64,000 bases of DNA. Source: Bryocella elongata (lineage in GTDB: Bacteria; Acidobacteriota; Terriglobia; Terriglobales; Acidobacteriaceae). Every line of letters starts with the position of its first letter. Within the stretch, counting starts at the first letter, position 1. The stretch is taken from NCBI RefSeq assembly GCF_900108185.1, contig NZ_FNVA01000004.1, forward strand, positions 1 through 64,000, written 5' to 3'. The notes beneath the pieces are model-generated. The model saw only the letters and a list, made by a program, of their open reading frames with translations, was not told where the DNA came from and searched no databases. This document shows, piece by piece, positions 17,576 through 25,515 of the stretch. The position numbers were made by a program, and so were the translations under genes.

Positions 17576-18982
17576 TTAGAGTGGCAATCGCAGTTCCGCA
17601 GTACAGCCGCCGAAATGTTCATTGTTTGCGAGGGTGACGGTCCCTTTGTGTGCGCTTGCGATCTGCTGTGCCAGCACGAGTCCGATGCCGCTGCCTTCCG
17701 GCTTGGTTGTGTAGAACGGTACAAACAGATTCTCCGGATTGATCAGCCCGAGGCCATTGTCCTGCACTTGCACGATGAGAGTCGTGGCGTGCGTCGTCCA
17801 CGAGAGGCGCACTTGTGGCGAGTTCGCGCTGGCGGGATCGAGGGCAGCATCGGCGGCGTTGCGAATCAGGTTGATGAGCAGCTGTTGAAGCTGGTCGGGA
17901 TCAGCGCGGAGATACGTCTCAGGACCGGGAACGAGCTCAATGGAGAGTCTCGTTTCGAGGTGTGTCATCTTTTCCAGGAAGTCCAGCAGGTGGATGCGTT
18001 CGATTCGCGGGGAGGGCAGGCGCGATAGCTGTTGGTAAGCCTGCAGAAACCGGTTGAGCGAAGCGGCCCGATCTTCAATCACGGTGAGGCCACGCCGCAT
18101 GTCATCGCTTGATGCGGCGACTTGATCCGCATTGCCCGCGACTCGCAGGCGCAGGCTGCCTGCGATTGACTTGATTGGCGTGAGCGAGTTGTTGATTTCA
18201 TGGCTTAGCACCCTAATAAGACGCTGCCATGCGAGACGCTCCTCTTCACGAAGGGCCGCAGCGACATCCGAGAGCACGAAGAGTGTGTGGGGGATGCCGT
18301 GCAGCCGGAAGGTATTGCGGCGCACCGACCAGCGCACATGGTCAGCCTCTGTATCAAGCCTTGGCTTGGAACGCGCATAGAGTCCTTCATCGTTGGCGGT
18401 GAGTAAAGCTTCTAGGTCGAGCTCCCCTGCGGAGCGCCCCAGGCTCCTTCCATGCTGAAGATGAAAGGCCGCCTCTGCCGCGGGGTTCACGAGACGAAGG
18501 TAACCACCGGAGTCGAATGCCAGCACAGGGGATTGCATCGATGTGATCACGCGCTCGAGGAGTGTCAGGGCATCCTGTGCAGTGGATCGCTGGCTTTGCA
18601 GGGTGTTGGCAAGGGAGTTGATCTCGAGCGCGAGATCCCCGAGCGAATCACCCCTGCGTGCACCTCTTGCGCGGAAGGAGAAGTCATCCTCGCGAAGCGC
18701 AGCCACCACGTTGGTAAGGGTCTGAAGCGGGCGAATGAGCTGTCCAAAGAAGTAGATGGATCCGCCGGCGAGAAGCACCGCAACGCAGAGACCCACCATC
18801 ACCGTCGCGGCTATGGAGTGGCTTTGCAGATAGATGAGCAGAGAGGAGACAACGACTGTAGGGAGTGCGAATGCTACCAGCCACAGACGGATGCGATGCT
18901 CATAACGAAGGCGCTGGCGGGATGTGCCGAGAGGTATCCGCTGGGGGCTGGTGCTCATGTTGGCGGTCGGCTCAGAGGCCAT
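17576..18982 (-). CDS. Sensor histidine kinase, NtrY/AtoS type
   Basis: About 468 residues. Two transmembrane helices (LWLVAFALPTVVVSSLLIYL and ATVMVGLCVAVLLAGGSIYF) are followed by HAMP (RPLQTLTNVVAALREDDF), a PAS-like segment (MQSPVLAFDSGGYLRLVN), the phosphoacceptor H-box SHEINNSLTPIKS and an HATPase domain (NLIRNAADAAL, DNGLGL, GSGIGLVLAQQI). HEINNSLTPI is typical of kinases paired with NtrC-type regulators. I placed the start at the ATG 18980-18982, which overlaps the regulator's stop by 11 bases and has GGAAAAG upstream; an ATG at 18958 is also possible. It is the last gene of the ten-gene efflux operon and presumably senses the operon's substrate or envelope stress. Confidence 0.87.
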   Translation of the reverse strand: MASEPTANMSTSPQRIPLGTSRQRLRYEHRIRLWLVAFALPTVVVSSLLIYLQSHSIAATVMVGLCVAVLLAGGSIYFFGQLIRPLQTLTNVVAALREDDFSFRARGARRGDSLGDLALEINSLANTLQSQRSTAQDALTLLERVITSMQSPVLAFDSGGYLRLVNPAAEAAFHLQHGRSLGRSAGELDLEALLTANDEGLYARSKPRLDTEADHVRWSVRRNTFRLHGIPHTLFVLSDVAAALREEERLAWQRLIRVLSHEINNSLTPIKSIAGSLRLRVAGNADQVAASSDDMRRGLTVIEDRAASLNRFLQAYQQLSRLPSPRIERIHLLDFLEKMTHLETRLSIELVPGPETYLRADPDQLQQLLINLIRNAADAALDPASANSPQVRLSWTTHATTLIVQVQDNGLGLINPENLFVPFYTTKPEGSGIGLVLAQQIASAHKGTVTLANNEHFGGCTAELRLPL

Positions 18983-20381
18983 ACTTTTCCATGCGCCGAT
19001 AGAGCGCACCCCGGCTGAGGCCAAGAGCTTCAGCCGCCTGGGTCACGTTTCCTTGAGCCCGCGTCAACGCTTTTTGAATCAGGATCGCTTCGACGGCCTC
19101 CAGGCTGAGGTCATCGAGGCTCTGCGATGCGGACCGTTGAGTGTGCAGACCAAGGTCCGCTGCGGCGATGCGGGTTCCTTGTGCCATCAGCACGGCGCGC
19201 TCCATCGCGTGGTCCAGCTCGCGCACGTTGCCTGGCCACGCGTAGGAGAGCAGCGCCTGCATGGCGGGCGCATCGAAGCCCTCGATGGGGCGACGGTACC
19301 GCGTCGCATACGCTGACAGAAAATGCGCTGCGAGCGCGGGGATGTCCTCGCGCCGCTCACGCAGAGCGGGAAGGCGAATCTCAACGGTGTTCAAGCGGAA
19401 GAGAAGATCTTCGCGGAAGCGTCCCGCTGCTGCTTCGGCGTGGAGGTTGGCGTTGGTGGCGGAGAGCATTCGCACATCGACCGATCGTGTCGTGGATGAC
19501 CCGACTCTCTCCAACTCTCCAGCCTCCAGGACACGAAGCAGCTTAGCCTGCTGGCGTGTGGGGATGTTCGCAATCTCATCCAGAAAGAGAGTCGATTGGT
19601 GTGCCAGCTCGAAGCGGCCGATGCGGTCGGCGCGCGCGTCCGTGAACGCTCCTTTTACGTGCCCGAACAGTTCGCTCTCGAAGGTGCCATCGGAGAGAGC
19701 TCCAGTGTTGACCGCGACCAGCGTGCGCTTCGCACGGTGCGAGAGACGATGGAGCGTTTGCGCCACGACCTCCTTGCCGGTCCCATGTTCGCCAGTGATG
19801 AGTACGTTGGCATCTGACGGACCGAAGCGTGTCATCCGCTCGACGACGGGTCGCATGGAAGGTGCATTGGCGATGAACTCCGGAGCGCCCTCCGCACGGA
19901 GTATACGGTTTTCGGCTTCAAGCCATTGGGTCCGGCGTAGCGCACGATGCAGCTCCATCTGGGTATGAAGAATGCTGAGTAGCCGGGCATTCTCCCAGGG
20001 CTTCTGCAGAAAATCACTGGCGCCGCGTTGCATTGCATCGACAGCAAGATCGACGTTGGCGTACGCCGTCATCACGACGATCGGAATCTGCGCGTCACGC
20101 CCCCGTATCGCAGCGAGCAGATCGAGTCCCTCACGTCCCGACGTCGTATCGCGAGTGTAGTTGAGGTCCAGCAGCACGCAATCAAACTGATCCTGTTCGA
20201 AGCGATCCAGGATCAATGCGGGCGATCGCGCCGTGGTCAGGCGGTAGCCTTCGGGGCGAAGCAGGATCTCCAGGGCATCGAGAATGTGGGGTTGGTCATC
20301 GCCGATGAGCACGCTGCACGCAGACGTTGCTTCCGTTACGCGGGCTGGAGCGGCGGGATGGAGGATCGTATCTTCCGGCAT
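18972..20381 (-). CDS. Sigma-54-dependent response regulator (NtrC family) with GAFTDA variant
   Basis: A 469-residue regulator with a receiver domain (DD at 28-29, phosphorylated D72 in CVLLDLNY, K127), an AAA+ sigma-54 interaction domain (Walker A GEHGTGKE about 197-204, Walker B TLFLDEIAN) and a Fis-type helix-turn-helix (GNVTQAAEALGLSRGALYRR) at the C-terminus. The loop that contacts sigma-54, normally GAFTGA, reads GAFTDA at 244-249. The gene lies eight bases after the TolC-like gene and overlaps its kinase partner, so it is co-transcribed with the transporter. It likely activates the operon's own promoter from the inverted repeat near 35181; this is inference. Confidence 0.9.
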   Translation of the reverse strand: MPEDTILHPAAPARVTEATSACSVLIGDDQPHILDALEILLRPEGYRLTTARSPALILDRFEQDQFDCVLLDLNYTRDTTSGREGLDLLAAIRGRDAQIPIVVMTAYANVDLAVDAMQRGASDFLQKPWENARLLSILHTQMELHRALRRTQWLEAENRILRAEGAPEFIANAPSMRPVVERMTRFGPSDANVLITGEHGTGKEVVAQTLHRLSHRAKRTLVAVNTGALSDGTFESELFGHVKGAFTDARADRIGRFELAHQSTLFLDEIANIPTRQQAKLLRVLEAGELERVGSSTTRSVDVRMLSATNANLHAEAAAGRFREDLLFRLNTVEIRLPALRERREDIPALAAHFLSAYATRYRRPIEGFDAPAMQALLSYAWPGNVRELDHAMERAVLMAQGTRIAAADLGLHTQRSASQSLDDLSLEAVEAILIQKALTRAQGNVTQAAEALGLSRGALYRRMEKYGL

Positions 20382-20389
20382 GGCTTCGA

Positions 20390-22312
20390 TTACGGCTGCG
20401 TTGCCTGCGATGGCGGCACGCCAGTACGAGCCGATTCTACAGAAATAGCGTTTGCCTCGAGCGTCCGGCCTACGGCGCGGTCCAGTTCGACGCGAGCCTT
20501 CTGGTAGGCCGTACGCGCCGCGACGAGCGCGGACTCGGCCGTAGCAACGTCATGCCGGGCCGCCAGAGTTTGAAGGGCTGACCCGGCGCCGAGCGACTGT
20601 TCCTTCGCGGTGATCTCGAACGTCCGTTGAGCCAGTTCGCGGGCCTTATTGGCGAATTGAACGCGAGCCTGGCTTTGGTCAAGCGCGTACTGCGCATTGC
20701 GGACCTCAATACGGATCTGCTTGCGAAGCTGTGCCAGGCGCAACTCGGCCTGGCGCGACTCCAGTTCCGCGCGGTACTGATCGGACTTCGCAATCCGATT
20801 GCGAATCGGCACGGTTAGCGAGAGCCCCACGTAGTAGTCAGGTGCGGAGTTGTTGAAGGCATTGCTGAGAGCGCCGCTGTAGGAGCCGGGAGCGGTCGAC
20901 GTAGTGTGCGATGCTGGATTTGCAGGGCCTCCCAGGCCCGTCCCTCCGTAGTAGGCGGTAAGCGCCAGCGTTGGAAGCAGAGCGTTGCGAGCTGACGCGA
21001 GCGACATGTCTCGGCTCTGCAGATCGATCTTTGACTCCGAGAGCTCGATGCGCGATGTGAGTGCTTGCTGAATGATGTCTTCCGTAGGACTGGAGGAGGC
21101 CGCAGCGGCGTCGAGCGATACTGTGCTCAAGTCTGTGGGCTGAACGGGCATGGCTTCCAACGTCGGGTCGTCGAGGTTCTTTGTCAGAGCGTTCTTGATG
21201 AGAAGCTCCTGAAATTGTAGCTGTGAGCGTGCGATGGTGAGGTCCTGTTGCCGGTTTGCGACCTCGCCCTCATCCTTTAATACATCGATCGCAGGAATCG
21301 CCTCGAGTTTGAGCTCTTTGCGGGCGGTGTCGAGGGTTTGGTTTGCAAAGTCAAGCGAAGCGCTCTTCACCCTCTCGTCTTCATAGGCACTCACGAGGTC
21401 CCAGTAGAGGTCCTCGATCTGGGTGATGGTGCTGATGATCTGCAGCTTGAATGCCTGGTCGGAGATCTTCTGATTGTTCTTCGCAATGCGTAAATAGCGG
21501 AGATTGGGGCCGAGGCCAAAGCCGGCCAGTAACTGCTGCTGGAACAGAACGCGATAGTAGGTGTCGATCTCAGGCGTCAGCAGCGTGTATTGGCTGTTGT
21601 TGGTGACACGGTCGTTGTCTAGCGTGACGGACAACGTCGTCCCCGAGGCAAACGCCTGGGAGAAATGAAAGTTCCCCACGATGGTGTTGGTGCGGAGCAC
21701 GGGGACGTTGTACAGCGTAAGGTTCGACAGCGGCTCGGTGTAGTGCTCGAGGTTGGTGTTGGCAGTGAACGTCGGATCGTATGAGGAGACGTCCGTGCCT
21801 GTACCGAGTGTGGACTGCACCAGCCCGGACGCGCCTGTGCCCGCGCCACCGGCGCCACCACTCGTACCCCCGGCTCCCGCTCCGGAGGAGCTCGAGCCAA
21901 AGCCGCCAACCCCGCCGCCGGGCGTGTTCTGTACAACGCCGGTGTTTACGCCGCGAAAGACACCCCCGGCGCGTGTGCGTAGTACGTCGGCCGCAGCGAT
22001 GGGCAGGTTGTAACGGGCAATCGCGATATCGAGATTGTTCTCCAGCGCGAGGGCGATGGCATCGCTCAGGGAGAGTTGTAACACGCCATCGTGGACGAGG
22101 GAATCAATGCGAGGCGTGTTGGCGAGATTCGGACGAGCCACGTTGCTGGCGCGATAGGCGTTGAATGGGTTGCTTGAGTGCGGTATATCCAGACGAAGCA
22201 CGGGCTGGGGAGCCTGCACCGACTGGAACGATGCTTGTTGCGCCGCAACGAATGTCGAATACGGAAGGGCCAGCAGAGCGATGGATGCAGTCACGAAGTT
22301 ACGAGGCGTCAT
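20390..22312 (-). CDS. TolC-family outer-membrane efflux protein
   Basis: 640 residues with a signal peptide (MTPRNFVTASIALLALPYSTFVAAQ). Two OEP repeats are visible: LSLSDAIALALENNLDIAIARYNL with the long helix around residues 300-370, and SKIDLQSRDMSLASARNALLPTLAL with the second helical hairpin to about residue 610. It is longer than E. coli TolC because of an N-terminal extension and a Gly/Ser/Ala-rich loop (near 120-165: GGGVGGFGSSSSGAGAGG) inserted after the first helix. It should form the outer-membrane channel for the MacA/ADOP transporters encoded upstream. The gene starts three bases after the stop of the second ATPase gene. The substrate is unknown. Confidence 0.88.
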   Translation of the reverse strand: MTPRNFVTASIALLALPYSTFVAAQQASFQSVQAPQPVLRLDIPHSSNPFNAYRASNVARPNLANTPRIDSLVHDGVLQLSLSDAIALALENNLDIAIARYNLPIAAADVLRTRAGGVFRGVNTGVVQNTPGGGVGGFGSSSSGAGAGGTSGGAGGAGTGASGLVQSTLGTGTDVSSYDPTFTANTNLEHYTEPLSNLTLYNVPVLRTNTIVGNFHFSQAFASGTTLSVTLDNDRVTNNSQYTLLTPEIDTYYRVLFQQQLLAGFGLGPNLRYLRIAKNNQKISDQAFKLQIISTITQIEDLYWDLVSAYEDERVKSASLDFANQTLDTARKELKLEAIPAIDVLKDEGEVANRQQDLTIARSQLQFQELLIKNALTKNLDDPTLEAMPVQPTDLSTVSLDAAAASSSPTEDIIQQALTSRIELSESKIDLQSRDMSLASARNALLPTLALTAYYGGTGLGGPANPASHTTSTAPGSYSGALSNAFNNSAPDYYVGLSLTVPIRNRIAKSDQYRAELESRQAELRLAQLRKQIRIEVRNAQYALDQSQARVQFANKARELAQRTFEITAKEQSLGAGSALQTLAARHDVATAESALVAARTAYQKARVELDRAVGRTLEANAISVESARTGVPPSQATQP

Positions 22313-22315
22313 GGT

Positions 22316-23023
22316 CTAGGCGGTCGTCTCCTGGACGGCGTGGAGCATTGGGTTAGCGGTATCGCGTGTGATCCAACCATCGCGAAGTTCGATCGTTCGC
22401 GTGCCGAAGGCTGCGTTCGTCTCAGAATGGGTGACCTGAACGATGGTGGTGCCCTGCTCGTTGAGCTTGCGAAAAAGCTGCATAATCTCCGCAGCCTGGG
22501 CCGAGTGAAGATTGCCGGTCGGTTCGTCCGCGAGAAGCAGGGATGGGTTGTGAATGACCGCGCGCGCGATCCCGACGAGCTGCTGCTGTCCGCCGGAGAG
22601 TTGCGAAGGATACAGGTCCTTCTTGCCTACGATGCTGAAGCGGTCCAGCGTATCGGCCACCAGCGCCTGGCGGTTGGATCGGGAGATGTCTTTGTAGCTC
22701 AACGGCAGGTCGATGTTTTCGGCGACGGTGAGGTCGTCCAGCAGGTGATAACTCTGGAACACCATGCCGATGCGCTGCCGCGCAACCTCTGCGCGCTGCT
22801 TGCGAGTCATGGTGTGGACAGCACGATCTTCGAAGGTGAATTCGCCATGCCAATGGTCATCCAGCATGGCCAGCACCTGCAGCAGGGAAGACTTACCTGC
22901 GCCGGAGGGACCCATGATGGTGACGAATTCGCCTGCACGAATCTGCAGCTGGATGCGGCGCAGGACGAAGCTCTCCGTATGGCCGGTCTTGTAACTTCGT
23001 GCGAGATTGCGGATATTGATCAT
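22316..23023 (-). CDS. ABC transporter ATP-binding protein (MacB/LolD type), second of two in the operon
   Basis: A 235-residue nucleotide-binding subunit. It has Walker A GPSGAGKSS, the Q-loop FQSYHLLDDLTVAENIDLPL, Walker B LLADEPTGNL and the H-loop VTHSE. The signature region reads LSGGQQQLVGIARAV, with leucine where QQQR is usual. It powers FtsX/MacB-type permeases. A second ATPase (33065-33817) lies at the other end of the permease block, so the four permeases may be split between two ATPases. The start is the ATG at 23021-23023, 30 bases after the last permease. Confidence 0.92.
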   Translation of the reverse strand: MINIRNLARSYKTGHTESFVLRRIQLQIRAGEFVTIMGPSGAGKSSLLQVLAMLDDHWHGEFTFEDRAVHTMTRKQRAEVARQRIGMVFQSYHLLDDLTVAENIDLPLSYKDISRSNRQALVADTLDRFSIVGKKDLYPSQLSGGQQQLVGIARAVIHNPSLLLADEPTGNLHSAQAAEIMQLFRKLNEQGTTIVQVTHSETNAAFGTRTIELRDGWITRDTANPMLHAVQETTA

Positions 23024-23053
23024 CGAGTTCCTATCGTGTGTCGCGGGGCTGGG

Positions 23054-25504
23054 TTATTCCTGTCGCAAGGCTTGATTTGGGTCCAGGCGCGCAGCTCGGA
23101 CGGCGGGTATAAGACAGGACAGCGTCGAGATGGCGAGAAGGAGCAGCGTTGTCATGCTGAAGGTGATGGGGTCCAGCGCTGGTGTATGGAAGAGCAGCGT
23201 CGCAAGGTAACGCGACAGAGCGACCGACGCGACGAGCCCCAGCGCAAGTCCTGTCGCGCACAGCACGAGACCGCGATCGAGCACCAACCGAAGCACGTCC
23301 CATCGCCGCGCTCCCAGCGTCATCCGCAATCCCAGTTCCAGCGTGCGTTGAGCCACCATGTAGCTCGTCACGGCGTAGAGCCCGAGCGCAGAAAGCAGTA
23401 TTGCGAGGGTCGCGAAGATCGAGATCAGCAGTGTTTGGAAGCGTTGCTGCGCTGTAGAACGTGCGAGCAGGTTCGTGCGCATGGCGTAGACCGGTAGGCT
23501 TGGGTCCTGACGGACGACCGTGGCACGCACGGTCTGGTCATAACTGGCCGGATCGCCCGCAACGCGAATGGCGAACACCGGCGGGCCGATCGGCACCTGG
23601 GCAAAGGGAATGTAGTACTCCGGCTGGGCCGACTCCTCAAGGCTTAGACGAGTGACATTTCCGACGACTCCAACGACCTCGCGCGACTGCGGTTGGTCAC
23701 TCGAAGAGATATCCGACTGGACTCGTTTGCCGAGGGGGTCTTCGCCCGGAAAGTAACGATTGGCGAACGCCTGGTTGATGATGATGGCCGGTGGGCTATC
23801 GGGTTGTTCCTCTCGCGTATCGAAGAAGCGGCCCCGGCGCAGCGGGATCTGCATCGATTGGAAGAAGTTCGCTGCAACAAGGCTGACACGGGCCGAAGGG
23901 GCTTCGGCTGCTGAGGTGGGATGGGTGGGGATCGTGAAGCTGATGTTCATGTCGCCTCCGGTCAGCGGCATCGGATAGGCGAACGTTGCGTCCCGAACGC
24001 CGGGGAGAACGGAAAAGCTCGACTGAAGTTGTTGCGCGAGGCGAAGAAGCTTGTCGTCGCGGAAGCGCTTGGAGGGCATGCCGACGCGGAAGGTAAGCAG
24101 ATGTTGGGGCGAGAAACCTGGATCGACAGACAGGAGCTTGTCAAAGCTCCGGATCAGCAAGCCCGCGCCCACGAGCAGCACCAGACTCATCGCCGTCTCG
24201 CCGATAATCAGGGCGCTGTGAAGCCGGTGTTGACTCCGTCCCGCAGTGGCGGAACGAGTGCTGTGACGCAGTCCGATGGCAGGATCGAGTCTGCAGCCGC
24301 GCCACGCGGGAAAGGCGGTGAAGAGCAGCCCGGTAAGGATCGAAGCCAGGAGCGCGAAGAGTAGAACCTGCGGGTTGAGTGAGAGTTCGTGGAGTCTTGG
24401 AAGGTCGTCAGGAAGTAAGTTAGGACTGAGCCGCAGAACCACCGCTGTCAGGGCGACCCCACCTGCTCCTCCCAGGAGGGACAGGCTTAGCGATTCGAGC
24501 ATCAGCTGACGCACGATGCGAAGCCGGGAAGCTCCAAGAGCAGAACGCAGCGCCAGTTCGGGTTGCCGTGCGACGGTCCGCGTTAGAAATAATCCTGCGA
24601 CATTCGCGCAGGCAATGAGCAAGAGAAATGAGACGGCAGCGAAGAGGATGCGGAGTGGCCGCCGTAAATCACCCACGAGGTCCTGAAGCTCCGGCACGAC
24701 AGCGACCGCTGTTTCTTTCGAATTATCGTCGGGGTACTGCTTCACCAGCGCCAGTTGGATGGTCTGCATCTCTGCACGTGCCTGGTCGATGCCGACCCCA
24801 TCGGCAAGCCGCCCGAGGACGCTGATCTGGTTCCAGCCGCGCTGCTTGCCAGACGGATTCTTGCCCTCCATCGCGACGGACGGCGTCACCCATACCTCCG
24901 CATCGGGTGCGTTGGGGAATTGAAAGCTTGCCGGCATCACGCCGACGATGGTGTAGGTCTCCTCGTTGAGGAGAACGGCCTTGCCCAGGACTGCAGGGCT
25001 CGCATTGAATGCGTCCCGCCAGAGACTGTAGCTGATGATGACGGAACGATTGCCTGCCTGCTCCTCGGCTCGTGTAAAGGTGCGACCGAGAGCGGGGGCG
25101 ACCCTGAGCATCGTAAAGAAGTCGGCGGAAACCCCCAGGCCGTCGATGCGTCGCGCCGGTGCATTGCTCAGTCCCAGCGTGAAGGACTGGCCTTGATAAC
25201 TGGCCATCTGCTGAAAGCTCTTCGCCTGATCACGCCAGTCGAAGAAGTTCGGATACGAGGTGTCTGAGGGCGCGGTGGCAGGTTCGCCGCTGTTGCCGCG
25301 TGGCTGCTCCAGCGTGTTGAGTGCGACCAGCCGATCGGGCTGCGAGAACGGCAGCGGATGCAGCAAGACGGTGTCAACCAGTGAGAAGACCGCTGTGGTT
25401 GAGCCGATGCCGAGTGCCATAGTTGCCACAACCATCAGGGCAAACGCCGGAGCTTTTCGAATCTGGCGAAGTACGGATCGAAGGTCTTGGGGGATAGAGG
25501 TCAT
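23054..25504 (-). CDS. ADOP-type ABC transporter permease (MacB-like), permease 4 of 4 in the operon
   Basis: An 816-residue inner-membrane permease of the acidobacterial duplicated-orphan-permease type. The N-terminal segment QDLRSVLRQIRKAPAF precedes transmembrane helix 1 (ALMVVATMALGIGSTTAVFSLV). It is followed by a MacB_PCD periplasmic domain, an FtsX core of three helices (about residues 280-430), a second periplasmic domain and a C-terminal FtsX core ending RAARLDPNQALRQE. GAAGGGAG precedes the ATG at 25504. It is the last of four consecutive paralogues and is followed by the second ATPase. It is expected to work with the MacA-like adaptor and TolC protein to export or extract an unidentified substrate. 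Confidence 0.88.
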   Translation of the reverse strand: MTSIPQDLRSVLRQIRKAPAFALMVVATMALGIGSTTAVFSLVDTVLLHPLPFSQPDRLVALNTLEQPRGNSGEPATAPSDTSYPNFFDWRDQAKSFQQMASYQGQSFTLGLSNAPARRIDGLGVSADFFTMLRVAPALGRTFTRAEEQAGNRSVIISYSLWRDAFNASPAVLGKAVLLNEETYTIVGVMPASFQFPNAPDAEVWVTPSVAMEGKNPSGKQRGWNQISVLGRLADGVGIDQARAEMQTIQLALVKQYPDDNSKETAVAVVPELQDLVGDLRRPLRILFAAVSFLLLIACANVAGLFLTRTVARQPELALRSALGASRLRIVRQLMLESLSLSLLGGAGGVALTAVVLRLSPNLLPDDLPRLHELSLNPQVLLFALLASILTGLLFTAFPAWRGCRLDPAIGLRHSTRSATAGRSQHRLHSALIIGETAMSLVLLVGAGLLIRSFDKLLSVDPGFSPQHLLTFRVGMPSKRFRDDKLLRLAQQLQSSFSVLPGVRDATFAYPMPLTGGDMNISFTIPTHPTSAAEAPSARVSLVAANFFQSMQIPLRRGRFFDTREEQPDSPPAIIINQAFANRYFPGEDPLGKRVQSDISSSDQPQSREVVGVVGNVTRLSLEESAQPEYYIPFAQVPIGPPVFAIRVAGDPASYDQTVRATVVRQDPSLPVYAMRTNLLARSTAQQRFQTLLISIFATLAILLSALGLYAVTSYMVAQRTLELGLRMTLGARRWDVLRLVLDRGLVLCATGLALGLVASVALSRYLATLLFHTPALDPITFSMTTLLLLAISTLSCLIPAVRAARLDPNQALRQE

Positions 25505-25515
25505 TGGCTCCCTTC

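Noticed and set aside
22178-23497. Plus-strand frame of 439 codons over the second ATPase and permease
   Set aside because: The minus-strand ATPase has all Walker and signature motifs; the plus frame has none.
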